A stretch of 64,000 nucleotides of DNA from Paenibacillus segetis (GTDB lineage: Bacteria; Bacillota; Bacilli; Paenibacillales; Paenibacillaceae), in assembly GCF_014639155.1 (NCBI RefSeq), contig NZ_BMFT01000002.1, positions 62,001 to 126,000 on the forward strand, given 5' to 3'. Under the pieces are notes generated by a model, which saw nothing but the letters and a program-made list of their open reading frames with translations, ran no database searches and was not told the DNA's origin. The position numbers were made by a program, and so were the translations under genes. The first letter of the stretch is position 1, and each line of letters starts with the position of its first letter. Shown piece after piece: positions 25,852-34,048 of this stretch.

Positions 25852-26415
25852 ATGGCACAATCCAAAGAGGTGTTCGCACGGGCCAAGCAGCTGCAGGGTC
25901 AACCGGTATGCATTACGCTGCACAACGGAAAGACCTACGTCGGCTACATTACCGATGTCAACAGTAGCGTCTTGACGCTGGCCAGCGCCAGCGCCCAGCC
26001 GAGCACCTCATCCGGGAAGCAAGGCTCCCGGAGGTCTATGCAGGGCAGCACCGGCTCCCGCGCCTCGGGCAGCCGGCGAGGCGGCTCGCGTAAGCCATCC
26101 GTCCGCTCCCGATCACGCAGGTCTTCGGCCCGTCCCCGCTCCCGTAAGCCGGACGCCCAGATATCGGCCTTTCTACCGATTATAGGTTCGCTGTTCGGGG
26201 GATTAGGCGGCATCGGAGGGCTTGGCGGTGCTGCAACGGGATCGCTCGGAGGTGCGTTAGGCGGTGGTATGCGGCTGTTCGGCATGATCCAACGAGTTGT
26301 CCCGGTCATGAAGATGGGGTACGGCATGATCAAGTCTATTCGTCCGTTTCTCGGAGCCGTTCAAGGCTTGATGACGCCATCCGGAGCAGTGGGCGCAACA
26401 AGCGAATCACAGTAA
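25852..26415 (+). CDS. Sm-like N-domain protein with Arg/Ser-rich linker and Gly-rich C-terminus, unknown function
   Basis: 187 residues in three parts. Residues 1-45 (AKQLQGQPVCITLHNGKTYVGYITDVNSSVLTLAS) resemble the bent beta-strands of an Sm/LSm-like fold. Residues 46-103 are basic and low-complexity (repeated SRR, SRKP, RSRSRR units), as in nucleic-acid-binding or spore-coat tails. Residues 104-187 are hydrophobic and Gly-rich (LFGGLGGIGGLGGAATGS), ending in amphipathic helices. No signal peptide. GAGGTGA precedes the ATG by about 10 nt. I do not recognise a named family; a spore-coat or nucleic-acid-associated role is speculation. GC and codon use are higher than in its neighbours. Confidence 0.7.
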   Translation: MAQSKEVFARAKQLQGQPVCITLHNGKTYVGYITDVNSSVLTLASASAQPSTSSGKQGSRRSMQGSTGSRASGSRRGGSRKPSVRSRSRRSSARPRSRKPDAQISAFLPIIGSLFGGLGGIGGLGGAATGSLGGALGGGMRLFGMIQRVVPVMKMGYGMIKSIRPFLGAVQGLMTPSGAVGATSESQ

Positions 26416-26425
26416 CAGAAGTAAA

Positions 26426-26456
26426 AGCCCCTCCGTTTTTTGGGGCGGATGGGGCT
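26426..26456. terminator. Hairpin after the Sm-like gene, probable terminator
   Basis: AGCCCCTCCG with CGGATGGGGCT, with a T-run in the loop rather than after the stem. It lies 11 nt after the stop codon and could work on either strand. Confidence 0.45.
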
Positions 26457-26511
26457 AATTCTATGATTGTTGAAGGTTAGGTTGAACTCAAATAGTCGCT
26501 ACCGGGTCTAT

Positions 26512-27204
26512 TTATGGGATCGAATCCTGGTACTTGTCGATATACAGTGTCCCGTCCAATTGGAGCTCTGCGTAAAATACTTGATCTAAAGAATGAATGT
26601 TGGCTTTCTTTAATTGTTGGTTGAGCCAGACAACAGAGACATCCATTTTCACAAGATTTTTTTCTACGATTTTACCATCAACAATAAGTTCTGTCGGGAT
26701 TCTATGAATAGGTGTAAGGGTTGCTTTTATATCTTTTTTTGTTGCAGGCAGCAGTTCTTCTTTTTTCAACACGCTGAGTTGACCGTCAGGTTCTAGAATT
26801 GCAAATTCAACTTCTTCGGGTGAGAAGACATCCTTGTTCCGAAGCAACATGCTTAAATCGTCGATGTTGAGGTGCTGCTTAGCCAATGCCTTTTCTAGAA
26901 TCTTTCCTTGTTTGACGAGAATCGTAGGCTGGCCATCGAGAATCTCACGCGCTTTGACGGAGCGCAATCCGGTCAATGCAACGATGAACGCCAAGAGCGA
27001 CCATAAGATTAAGCTAGATATTCCTTGTAGCAGCGTGATTTGTTTGTTGACGATAATCTCGGCAGTGGTGGAGCCGAAGGTAATCCCTGTAACATAATTG
27101 AAAAACGTTAGATGTCCGACTTGTTTTTTACCGAGTAGACGCGTCAAAACGAGTAGAGCAATGAAAGACGTTGCCGTACGAAATAGAATTTCTCCATACG
27201 TCAT
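26512..27204 (-). CDS. DUF421 (YetF/YkjA-type) membrane protein
   Basis: 230 residues: three membrane helices (about 3-95, with the family stretch TRLLGKKQVGHLTFFNYVTGITFGS) and a cytoplasmic domain with the conserved pattern GQPTILVKQGKILEKALAKQHLNIDDLSMLLRNKDVFSPEEVEFAILEPDGQLSV. Some relatives act in spore or redox physiology; function is unclear. I choose the ATG at 27204 because AAGGAG is 8 nt before it; the ATG at 27255 has no ribosome site. Confidence 0.93.
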   Translation of the reverse strand: MTYGEILFRTATSFIALLVLTRLLGKKQVGHLTFFNYVTGITFGSTTAEIIVNKQITLLQGISSLILWSLLAFIVALTGLRSVKAREILDGQPTILVKQGKILEKALAKQHLNIDDLSMLLRNKDVFSPEEVEFAILEPDGQLSVLKKEELLPATKKDIKATLTPIHRIPTELIVDGKIVEKNLVKMDVSVVWLNQQLKKANIHSLDQVFYAELQLDGTLYIDKYQDSIP

Positions 27205-27486
27205 GTGCCGAGCTCCTTGTATAACAGATAGTTTTATATTGGCCTTTGTTTCCATCGCTTATACTTGTTTAGTGAAAGAAATCTAAAGAACTTGAACGTC
27301 CGAAAGACAGAGCAAACTAGTATGTTGCTTGCGCTATGCGATCCTATGAAATTCAGCATTCAGCCCAACTGGGCTTTGTTGAAAAAAGCAATCGAGTAGC
27401 TCGGTGTAAGAATGTGCCGGTACTAAAGGAACCGTTCTAATCATATTTTTAAAAAAGGAAACCAGAGGAGGGAGTGCTAACGTTAG
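27205..27486. other. Intergenic region between DUF421 and sugar-dehydrogenase-like genes
   Basis: Contains a small CAGCCCA/TGGGCT hairpin near 27361-27376 and A-rich sequence, and divergent promoters are expected. No gene recognised. Confidence 0.35.
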
Positions 27487-28908
27487 TTGAGAAAAATTAA
27501 GGTTCGTTTACACCCCATTGTAAGTAATATAAATATGCCCACTGTTTTGAAAACAGCTATACTTCCGGGTGATTCAATTGAAAGTTTATTTATTGTAACC
27601 CAGGTAGGAGAGATTTTTTACATACGAGACGGAGTTATAAGGACTTTTTTAGATATTCGCCCGCGAATCATAAAACTAGGTGTTTCTAGCGGAGGATATG
27701 ACGAACGAGGATTGCTAGGGCTAGCGTTTCATCCTGAATTTTATTATAACGGTCTGTTTTATCTCCACTATTCAGTAGCTGGAACCCAAGGTTCAGGTGC
27801 CCTTCCAGGTGCTTTTGAATCTTTTAAGCCTAATCCGTGTGATCCCAGTACTTTAAACCTAAGGTGGATAAATAGAGAAACGCAGTATGATCATATCGAT
27901 ACAGTTGAAGAATGGATTTTACAACCGAATGATCAAGCTCAAAAACGACGGACATTACTTAACTTAAGAAGACCATTTTTAAATCATAATGGTGTCAATA
28001 GTTTAAACTTTTCACCTGAAACAGGAAAACTTGTTCTAACAACCGGAGATGGTGGATCAGGCTATGATCCATTTAATTTAAGCCAGAATGACATGGAAAT
28101 CGCCGGAAAAATTATTGAAATTGATGTTGTTAAGAATACATTTATTTATAATCCACCCGTGGTTACACGTTTTGATGAACTTCCCGAACCGATTCAGGAA
28201 ACGCTTACGGTAATTGCCAAAGGGGTTCGAAATATTCCAGGCATTTCATTTCAAAGGTTCTATAATTACTATATTAAATATGTGGGGATTGTCGGACAGG
28301 ATTTGGTAGAGTCGATTTTTTCTTTCGTTCATTATAAACCAATACCGGTAACCCAGCTTGTTCAAACTTCTTTAATGAATTCTGAGCCTGACCATGAAGG
28401 ATTTATTAACTTTGGCTGGCGAGGGTGGGAGGGTGCTTTTCCTACTTCGATGATTAGGGGCTGCTCTGCAAATTCAACTTTGGACGAGGAGACAATTGCG
28501 TATTACAACGAAGCAGTACAAACCTCAGTAAGGCGCCTTCTACCTTTAACGAGTTATTTTCATAAAGATTTAAGGATTGATAAATTTGGGGGAACTGCAC
28601 TTACAGGAGTTCAGCCGTATATGGGAAATGGAATCCCCGGTTTAACGGGAAGCGTTGTGTTTACCGATCTTGCTCGGCAAGGATCTCACCCTCTGGTTAG
28701 AGGGGTTTTAGCTTATACCGGGCTACAAACAGATTGCAAACTAAATGATTTTAGTGTTATTGAAACGGATTATGATTTTGGATCCGGGTCAGCTTATTAT
28801 GTTAGTTTGGGAACGAATCTGGGTCAAACCAAACTATATTTAGGGGCTTATGGCTCTATGAAAGTAGCTGATTTTAACCAAGGTACCATTTTTGAAATTG
28901 TTCCATAA
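27487..28908 (+). CDS. Glucose/sorbosone dehydrogenase-like beta-propeller protein
   Basis: 473 residues of the PQQ-dependent sugar dehydrogenase (GSDH) propeller family: YDERGLLGLAFHPEFYYNGLFYLHYS, the HNGVNSLNFSPETGKLVLTTGDGGSGYDP strand with the conserved His and Asp, and GFINFGWRGWEGAFPT. Relatives oxidise sugars with PQQ at the cell surface, but here there is no signal peptide and no PQQ synthesis genes nearby, so activity is unproven. Start is TTG, the first in-frame start after a stop, behind GGAGGGAG. Confidence 0.82.
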   Translation: MRKIKVRLHPIVSNINMPTVLKTAILPGDSIESLFIVTQVGEIFYIRDGVIRTFLDIRPRIIKLGVSSGGYDERGLLGLAFHPEFYYNGLFYLHYSVAGTQGSGALPGAFESFKPNPCDPSTLNLRWINRETQYDHIDTVEEWILQPNDQAQKRRTLLNLRRPFLNHNGVNSLNFSPETGKLVLTTGDGGSGYDPFNLSQNDMEIAGKIIEIDVVKNTFIYNPPVVTRFDELPEPIQETLTVIAKGVRNIPGISFQRFYNYYIKYVGIVGQDLVESIFSFVHYKPIPVTQLVQTSLMNSEPDHEGFINFGWRGWEGAFPTSMIRGCSANSTLDEETIAYYNEAVQTSVRRLLPLTSYFHKDLRIDKFGGTALTGVQPYMGNGIPGLTGSVVFTDLARQGSHPLVRGVLAYTGLQTDCKLNDFSVIETDYDFGSGSAYYVSLGTNLGQTKLYLGAYGSMKVADFNQGTIFEIVP

Positions 28909-29029
28909 TTTATAACTCAAAGTGATATATGTAAGAAATTTAATTGATTCTTTTAAGGTAACGGCAGGATAGTACTCTTCCCATATGGAATATGTTGGTG
29001 ATGATTTTTGGGATGGGAGGAGGCAATAC

Positions 29030-29791
29030 ATGTTGGAATCAATAAAAGAAGATATTATATTATCAAATAAAAAAAGTTGGGATGATGCAGCTCCACGTTT
29101 TTTTGGAAGAACTGCACTACCTATATACGGTCCAATTCTACCCACAGAAAACGAACTAAACTTATTTGATGACCTATCAGGTAAGAAGGTTCTGGAAATT
29201 GGTTGTGGCAGTGGGCACTCTCTAAAATATATGGCTTCGAACGGAGCCTCAGAGCTTTGGGGAATCGATTTATCTGATACTCAAATTGAGGCCGCGCGGA
29301 CTCTGCTTTCAGTCGTCAACAATACAAAAGTAAATCTTTTTCAAGGGGCAATGGAAAAGAACCCCGGTATACCAATTGAGTATTTTGATATCGTTTATTC
29401 GATCTATGCGATTGGTTGGACTGTTGATTTGGGGAGGACTCTCCAGAATCTATATAGCTATTTGAAACCTGGTGGGAAATTTATTTTTAGTTGGGAGCAT
29501 CCGATTCATAGTCGAATTAGTCAGAATGGGGAACAACTAATAATTAATAAGTCATACCATGATGAAGGTCTTCAGCAGTGTGAACCATGGGATCGTCCGG
29601 CTATAATGAATCAACTGAGAATCAGCACGTATATTAACGAGCTAATTCAAACGGGCTTTCAAATTGAGAAGATAGTTGAAGATGTTGTTATCCAAGAGGA
29701 AATTAAATCGGGAGATCCTGCTGTGTGGTATACACATAAAAAGGCATCACTAATTCCGCCTGCATTTATTATAAAGTGCATAAAAAGATAA
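29030..29791 (+). CDS. Class I SAM-dependent methyltransferase
   Basis: 253 residues. Motif I EIGCGSGHSLKYMASNG binds S-adenosylmethionine; LWGIDLSDTQIEAARTLL is motif post-I and FDIVYSIYAIGWTVDL the downstream acid loop. The sequence resembles small-molecule O/N-methyltransferases of the UbiE type; substrate unknown. I start at the ATG at 29030, where GGGAGGAGG is 6 nt upstream. An earlier ATG at 28985 has no ribosome site. Confidence 0.93.
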   Translation: MLESIKEDIILSNKKSWDDAAPRFFGRTALPIYGPILPTENELNLFDDLSGKKVLEIGCGSGHSLKYMASNGASELWGIDLSDTQIEAARTLLSVVNNTKVNLFQGAMEKNPGIPIEYFDIVYSIYAIGWTVDLGRTLQNLYSYLKPGGKFIFSWEHPIHSRISQNGEQLIINKSYHDEGLQQCEPWDRPAIMNQLRISTYINELIQTGFQIEKIVEDVVIQEEIKSGDPAVWYTHKKASLIPPAFIIKCIKR

Positions 29792-29804
29792 GCTCGTCCT
29801 AACT

Positions 29805-29833
29805 CACCTTCAAATCACGTGGAGGTGTTTTTT
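29805..29833 (+). terminator. Terminator of the methyltransferase gene
   Basis: CACCT (29805-29809) pairs with AGGTG (29823-29827), extended by TC/GG, followed by TTTTTT. Confidence 0.65.
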
Positions 29834-29915
29834 CTTGCAGAGGAACTAGAGAGCACCCCATGCAGGTGCCCTCAAGTTCTTCTTTCGGGTTGATCCTATA
29901 CAGGTTTATTGCCAT

Positions 29916-30356
29916 TTACTCTCTTGGGTTAGGCTGTCCCTTTCCCTCGGCAATCAACTTGGGCAGACTGCCGTTTATGTAGGTTCTCCAGGAATCCGAG
30001 CAGATCTGATAGCATTCGAATGCAGGGTTGAGGCCTACATGTGTAAAGCGAGTTTCTGTTTTGTCCCCCTTTATAGCGATTTCAAAGACAATGTCTGTAC
30101 CCGTCCACTCGCTCTTGCCTCTTTCGAAGTTAAAGTAGTTGTCTACAATGTGCCAGCTAACCTTCTTACCTGGAACAAGTTCGGTGATTCTGATCGTACA
30201 GCGGTGAATGTCTTGGCAGTGGTACCTAAATTCACCGAGTTCGTCGGTCTTGCCCTCAATTTCTTCTGACCACCACCCGCGGACATTATTGATGGCGGCA
30301 AAGACTTCTTCAGGGGTTTGTTCTACCGTAAAAGAAGTACTGTAATTTTGATTCAT
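29916..30356 (-). CDS. SRPBCC (AHSA1-like) protein controlled by the divergent HxlR regulator
   Basis: 146 residues of the Bet v1-like fold: YSTSFTVEQTPEEVFAAINNVRGWWSE, the strand IRITELVPGKKVSWHIVDN, the EIAIKGDKTETRFTHVGL strand and a long C-terminal helix. Ligand unknown. I start at the ATG at 30356 because AAGGAG lies 9 nt upstream; the ATG at 30365 overlaps that site. Its promoter (-35 in a palindrome) and that of the HxlR gene are divergent. Confidence 0.9.
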   Translation of the reverse strand: MNQNYSTSFTVEQTPEEVFAAINNVRGWWSEEIEGKTDELGEFRYHCQDIHRCTIRITELVPGKKVSWHIVDNYFNFERGKSEWTGTDIVFEIAIKGDKTETRFTHVGLNPAFECYQICSDSWRTYINGSLPKLIAEGKGQPNPRE

Positions 30357-30395
30357 GAAGGTCATCTCCTTTTCCTATTTTTTCCTGGCACACTG

Positions 30396-30483
30396 AGTAT
30401 AAAACCCATACTTGCAAAATGCAAGTATAAATGAAATAACCATGCCCTGAATGCTTGCGAATTGCAAGCACCGAGCGTATAAT
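30396..30483. promoter_or_regulatory. Divergent promoters with two CTTGC-GCAAG palindromes
   Basis: Palindromes CTTGCAAAATGCAAG (30411-30425) and CTTGCGAATTGCAAG (30454-30468), 43 bp apart. Plus promoter: TTGCGA (30455-30460), 17 nt, TATAAT (30478-30483). Minus promoter: TTGCAT (30424-30419), 17 nt, TATACT (30401-30396). Each -35 box lies inside a palindrome, fitting HxlR repression of both genes. Confidence 0.85.
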
Positions 30484-30490
30484 CATGCTT

Positions 30491-30904
30491 ATGAAAAAGC
30501 GAGAATCCACCGTTTGTCCAATCGTATATTCGCTCGACATATGGGGTGATCCATGGAGCTTAATCATCCTTCGTGACGTCTTGATCCATAACAAGCGGCA
30601 TTACCGCGAGTTTCTTGCTTCACGCGAGCACATTTCAACTAATATTTTGAGCGCACGACTCCAATCACTTGTCGAAGCAGACCTGCTCGTTAAGATAACA
30701 GGGGATTCAAACCGGGCGCAAACGATGTATCGGCCAACTCAAAAGGCACTTGATCTGTTTCCGGTCATATTTTCCATTATGCACTGGGGCCTTAAATACA
30801 ACCCAAATACAGATATGAGTATTCCGATCATGCAGGAATTAAAAGCAAACGAAAAAGGGCTGGAGCACCGTCTTTTGCAGAATTTTGACGATATTACTTC
30901 ATAA
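30491..30904 (+). CDS. HxlR-family winged-helix regulator
   Basis: 137 residues. Family motifs: CPIVYSLDIWGDPWSLIILRDVLIHNKRHYREFLASREHISTNILSARLQSLVEADLL, with the N-terminal Cys of redox or aldehyde-sensing HxlR members. The ATG at 30491 lies about 8 nt after the -10 box, at the predicted transcription start, so the message may be leaderless; an ATG at 30485 is the other choice. No Shine-Dalgarno site is present. It likely represses itself and the divergent AHSA1 gene. Confidence 0.9.
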   Translation: MKKRESTVCPIVYSLDIWGDPWSLIILRDVLIHNKRHYREFLASREHISTNILSARLQSLVEADLLVKITGDSNRAQTMYRPTQKALDLFPVIFSIMHWGLKYNPNTDMSIPIMQELKANEKGLEHRLLQNFDDITS

Positions 30905-30936
30905 CATGCAGTCACATCATATTCAAACTATGTAGA

Positions 30937-30960
30937 GAAGGCATCCGAGAGGGTGCCTTC
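30937..30960 (+). terminator. Terminator after the HxlR gene
   Basis: GAAGGCA (30937-30943) and TGCCTTC (30954-30960), with the inner TCC/GGG pairing; tail GATTTCG is a weak T-run. Confidence 0.55.
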
Positions 30961-31074
30961 GATTTCGCTCAAAAGATATTTTGGTGAGCCGTATCACAAA
31001 TATGGGCAAGTTTTTTGCGGCATTCCGTTTTGTTTTTTCCACTAATAAGAATGTGGACTAAAGGAGAGGTAATC

Positions 31075-31677
31075 ATGGGAAATACGGATAAGTTTGAAAT
31101 GATAGCTAATATATATGACACTTCAGAAAGAATTCAAGTTGCCAAGATGTCCTCTGATGCCATTCGTGAATATTTAGTTGACGCTAAGAGTAAGAGTGCC
31201 ATTGATTTTGGGTGTGGAACAGGTCTTGTCGGAATGAACTTGATCAACGATTTTAAGTCTATGCTTTTTCTGGATACTTCACCAAACATGATTCATCAAA
31301 TCAAGCAAAAAATTTCTGATTTGAATATTCAGAATGTAGATACATTATGTTTTGATCTTGAAAAGGAAGGCCTATCGGATGTACATGCTGACTATATTTT
31401 TATGGTCCAGGTTCTACTCCATATTCAAGATGTTGAACTCGTGTTATCAAGATTATTTGATGTTCTAAATGAGGGAGGACATTTACTAATCGTAGATTTT
31501 AATGAAAATGAAAAAGTGGTTTCAGATATAGTTCATAACGGATTTAATCAAGTGAAGCTAACGGACATGATGACTAAAATAGGGTACAGGAATGTTCAAT
31601 CCAAAACTTTTTATCATGGAAGTAAAATATTCATGGGACAAGATGCATCGATGTTTATTCTTGATGCTCAAAAATAA
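31075..31677 (+). CDS. Class I SAM-dependent methyltransferase
   Basis: 200 residues. Motif I AIDFGCGTGLVGMNL, post-I MLFLDTSPNMIHQIKQK, and DYIFMVQVLLHIQDVELVLSRLFDVLNEGGHLLIVDF, a pattern like UbiE/small-molecule methyltransferases. Substrate unknown. AAAGGAGAGG lies 5 nt before the ATG; longer frames start without a ribosome site. It is a separate gene from the methyltransferase at 29030 and only loosely similar. Confidence 0.92.
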   Translation: MGNTDKFEMIANIYDTSERIQVAKMSSDAIREYLVDAKSKSAIDFGCGTGLVGMNLINDFKSMLFLDTSPNMIHQIKQKISDLNIQNVDTLCFDLEKEGLSDVHADYIFMVQVLLHIQDVELVLSRLFDVLNEGGHLLIVDFNENEKVVSDIVHNGFNQVKLTDMMTKIGYRNVQSKTFYHGSKIFMGQDASMFILDAQK

Positions 31678-31682
31678 ACGGT

Positions 31683-31775
31683 ATGATGGATGTAATCTGC
31701 GGAACATTGGGCGCTGTCATCTCATCCTTCTATTTGTTAGGAAAATTACGCAGAGACATTTCACATTATGATTGA
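31683..31775 (+). CDS. Possible 30-residue membrane peptide
   Basis: MMDVICGTLGAVISSFYLLGKLRRDISHYD: one short hydrophobic helix then a basic end. There is no ribosome site within the usual distance. It may be translated by coupling to the gene 5 nt upstream, or be a remnant. I cannot name it. Confidence 0.25.
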   Translation: MMDVICGTLGAVISSFYLLGKLRRDISHYD

Positions 31776-31780
31776 ACCAT

Positions 31781-31819
31781 GAAGGGGCTATTCCTAAGTA
31801 TCTTAGGAATAGCCCCTTC
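31781..31819. terminator. Perfect 18-bp inverted repeat between convergent genes
   Basis: GAAGGGGCTATTCCTAAG (31781-31798), loop TAT, CTTAGGAATAGCCCCTTC (31802-31819). No U-run on either side, so it may be a two-way terminator or an RNase-processed hairpin. Confidence 0.55.
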
Positions 31820-31865
31820 ATGCTGTACTACTTCAAGCGAGTATTCAGTTTTCACTATCTCGGTC

Positions 31866-32678
31866 TTACCGCAATTGTTTGAGTACCGCTTCTGTTACTT
31901 GAGCAACAATGGATTGAATTAGCTTTGGATCCACCTGTACTGAAGATGACTCATGAGAATCATTGTTCGCCCCGAGCTTCAAAGCCTCCTCATGGGAGAT
32001 CAGATGACCGCCGGTCTTAATCCCCATGTTCTCTCGAATCTGAATTAGCTCTGCTAAGCGTTCTGCACTAAGCTCTTCCAATTGATCTGTGAGCTTCTTC
32101 GTATGAAGCAGTGTAAGAGAGTAGTGCTCAAGTGATTCCATACGATAGTAAGCTTCGATCATATCTCTTCCCCAGGTTAGTGCGCCATGATTAGCAAGCA
32201 ATACAGCGTTGTACTCTGTACAATATGGAGCGATGGAATCTGGCACCTCTTGTGTGCCTGGCGCTGCATATGGAGAAACAGGGACTTTACCCAGCAAAAT
32301 AACACCTTCTGGAGAGTAAGCACGATCCAGTGGGATCCCAGCCATCGCATAAGCTGTAGCCGCTTGAGGATGTGCATGAACAACTGCTGTTGTCTCCTCA
32401 TTCTCCAGATATACTCGTAAATGCATCTTCAGCTCAGAGGAAGGCTTTCGCGATCCTTCCAATACTTTGCCGGTAAGATCCACCTTAACTAGCATCTCAG
32501 GTGTCATAAAGCCTTTACTTACACCAGTTGGTGTTGCCCATACTTCATTAGGTCCAACTTTAATGGAGATATTCCCATCATTCGCGGCAACAAAGTTTTT
32601 ATTATATACGCGTCTTCCGATCTCACAGATCATTCTTTTAGCTTCATCATCACTTAAATAAGTCTTGTTATCTAGCAT
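31866..32678 (-). CDS. Class II aldolase of the fuculose-/ribulose-1-phosphate type, last gene of a nucleoside-sugar operon
   Basis: Zn-dependent aldolase of 270 residues. The domain (about 10-215) shows Glu in SSELKMHLRVY, the HAHPQAA zinc pair, and the third His in LLANHGALTWG. Relatives cleave fuculose-1-phosphate, ribulose-1-phosphate or 5-deoxyribulose-1-phosphate to DHAP and an aldehyde (DrdA in the DHAP shunt). The extra C-terminal tail (about 230-270) is helical and not needed for the fold. The isomerase and phosphorylase in the same operon support the 5-deoxyribose or ribose route. Substrate is inference. Confidence 0.9.
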   Translation of the reverse strand: MLDNKTYLSDDEAKRMICEIGRRVYNKNFVAANDGNISIKVGPNEVWATPTGVSKGFMTPEMLVKVDLTGKVLEGSRKPSSELKMHLRVYLENEETTAVVHAHPQAATAYAMAGIPLDRAYSPEGVILLGKVPVSPYAAPGTQEVPDSIAPYCTEYNAVLLANHGALTWGRDMIEAYYRMESLEHYSLTLLHTKKLTDQLEELSAERLAELIQIRENMGIKTGGHLISHEEALKLGANNDSHESSSVQVDPKLIQSIVAQVTEAVLKQLR

Positions 32679-32707
32679 ATAATTCCCTCCTGCATGCCCA
32701 TGCTAAA

Positions 32708-32737
32708 GCTGCCCTGCAAGCAAATTTGCAGGGCAGC
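32708..32737. repeat. 12-bp stem-loop between transporter and aldolase genes
   Basis: GCTGCCCTGCAA (32708-32719) and TTGCAGGGCAGC (32726-32737), perfect, 6-nt loop. No strong U-run on the minus strand, so it may set relative expression of the aldolase or protect the message end rather than stop transcription. Confidence 0.6.
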
Positions 32738-32772
32738 GTTTTATGTTATTCACAAGATTGTTCACATATAAC

Positions 32773-33972
32773 TTACCAGACGAATAGCCCGACAAACGCA
32801 GCACTTAGCAGGGAGACTAATGTTCCTGACAGAATCATCATCCATACCCCTCTGGACAAATTATCAGCCTTTTCCTTACTCACAATACCGTTAAAACAAC
32901 CTAGAATCATTCCCACGGTAGAGAAGTTCGCAAAGGATACAAGGAAGGTACTTAGAACCGCCCTCATATGTGGACTAAATGTATCCATAATCGACATAAT
33001 ATCGATCATCACAACGAACTCATTGGTTACCAATTTAGTGCCCATGTACTGTGCAGTTTGGAATGCTTCATCAAACGACAGACCGAGAAGTAAAGAAAAA
33101 GGTGTCATGATCGCACCTAGAATGCTGCTGAGTGTAAGCCAAGGTGCAATGAGCATTAGAACCTTATCAATAAGTGTCGCTAAGGATACGAATGCAATAA
33201 TCATCGCTGTGATGATTAGAATCAACTTACCTGCACCAAGGATAGAATCACCCAAGAAAGAGAAGAAAGGAGGTTTTTCTTCTTTTTTCATTTCAAAGAT
33301 AACATCTTCTTCTTTGGTTATGACGACTGGATTCAGGATACTTGTCACAATAATCGCATTGATAATATTAAGTGGTACAGCCGTTAGAACATATTCTGCT
33401 GGAATCATTTGTGTATATGCACCGATCATCGCTGCGGATACACAACTCATGGACATGAGCGAAACCGTGAATAGGCGTTGTTGGCTCATCGACTTTAATT
33501 GTCCACCAGATACGGCTAATGCCTCAGTGTTACCCAGGAACATCATTTCAATGGCATAGAAGGATTCAAACTTGGGTTGTCCCGTAACTTTAGACAGTGC
33601 CCAGCCCAAGAATTTAATGATTTTTGGGAGGATCCCGAAATAAGTTAAGATATCAAACAAAGGGACGACAAGTAAGATCGGCATTAATGCACTAAACACA
33701 ACATCCATGTTCTCAACATTCACCATACTTGCAAATGCAAATCCTATACCGGAAAAAGCGGTATCAATCAACCATCTAAATCCATTAGCAACTTGTCCAA
33801 CGAACCAGCGTCCACCTGAGAAGGCAGTTAACAGCCAGGCCATAAACAAATTAAAGAGAACCAGTATACTAATGGCTTTCCAATTTACATTTTTCTTATC
33901 TTTGGAGAAAAGAAACGCGAATCCGATAAAGACCAAAATACCGAGAATGTTGATGAGTAGAAAGAAGTTCAT
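32773..33972 (-). CDS. Concentrative nucleoside transporter (CNT/NupC family)
   Basis: 399 residues, ten or so helices. Family stretches: ISQQ-type QPKFESFYAIEMMFLGNTEALAVSGGQLKSMSQQRLFTVSLMSMSCVSAAMIGAYTQMI and SFANFSTVGMILGCFNG, with the Glu and Asn residues of the nucleoside site. It uses an ion gradient to import nucleosides. I start at the ATG at 33972, with GGAGGG about 5 nt upstream; the longer frame overlaps the isomerase stop. Placed between isomerase and aldolase, it should import the nucleoside that the operon consumes. Confidence 0.93.
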   Translation of the reverse strand: MNFFLLINILGILVFIGFAFLFSKDKKNVNWKAISILVLFNLFMAWLLTAFSGGRWFVGQVANGFRWLIDTAFSGIGFAFASMVNVENMDVVFSALMPILLVVPLFDILTYFGILPKIIKFLGWALSKVTGQPKFESFYAIEMMFLGNTEALAVSGGQLKSMSQQRLFTVSLMSMSCVSAAMIGAYTQMIPAEYVLTAVPLNIINAIIVTSILNPVVITKEEDVIFEMKKEEKPPFFSFLGDSILGAGKLILIITAMIIAFVSLATLIDKVLMLIAPWLTLSSILGAIMTPFSLLLGLSFDEAFQTAQYMGTKLVTNEFVVMIDIMSIMDTFSPHMRAVLSTFLVSFANFSTVGMILGCFNGIVSKEKADNLSRGVWMMILSGTLVSLLSAAFVGLFVW

Positions 33973-34048
33973 ATGACCCTCCGTTGTAGTTATATCTTCT
34001 GATGTAATGTTGCCTCTAGTTGCCCAAACAGAGGTAGGGCTACATGTA

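Noticed and set aside
27361-27376. CAGCCCA/TGGGCT hairpin as a terminator
   Set aside because: Short stem without T-run and no gene ending just before it.
32726-33559. Plus-strand frame of 277 codons opposite the nucleoside transporter
   Set aside because: Shadow of a transporter with strong family motifs on the minus strand; no start site.
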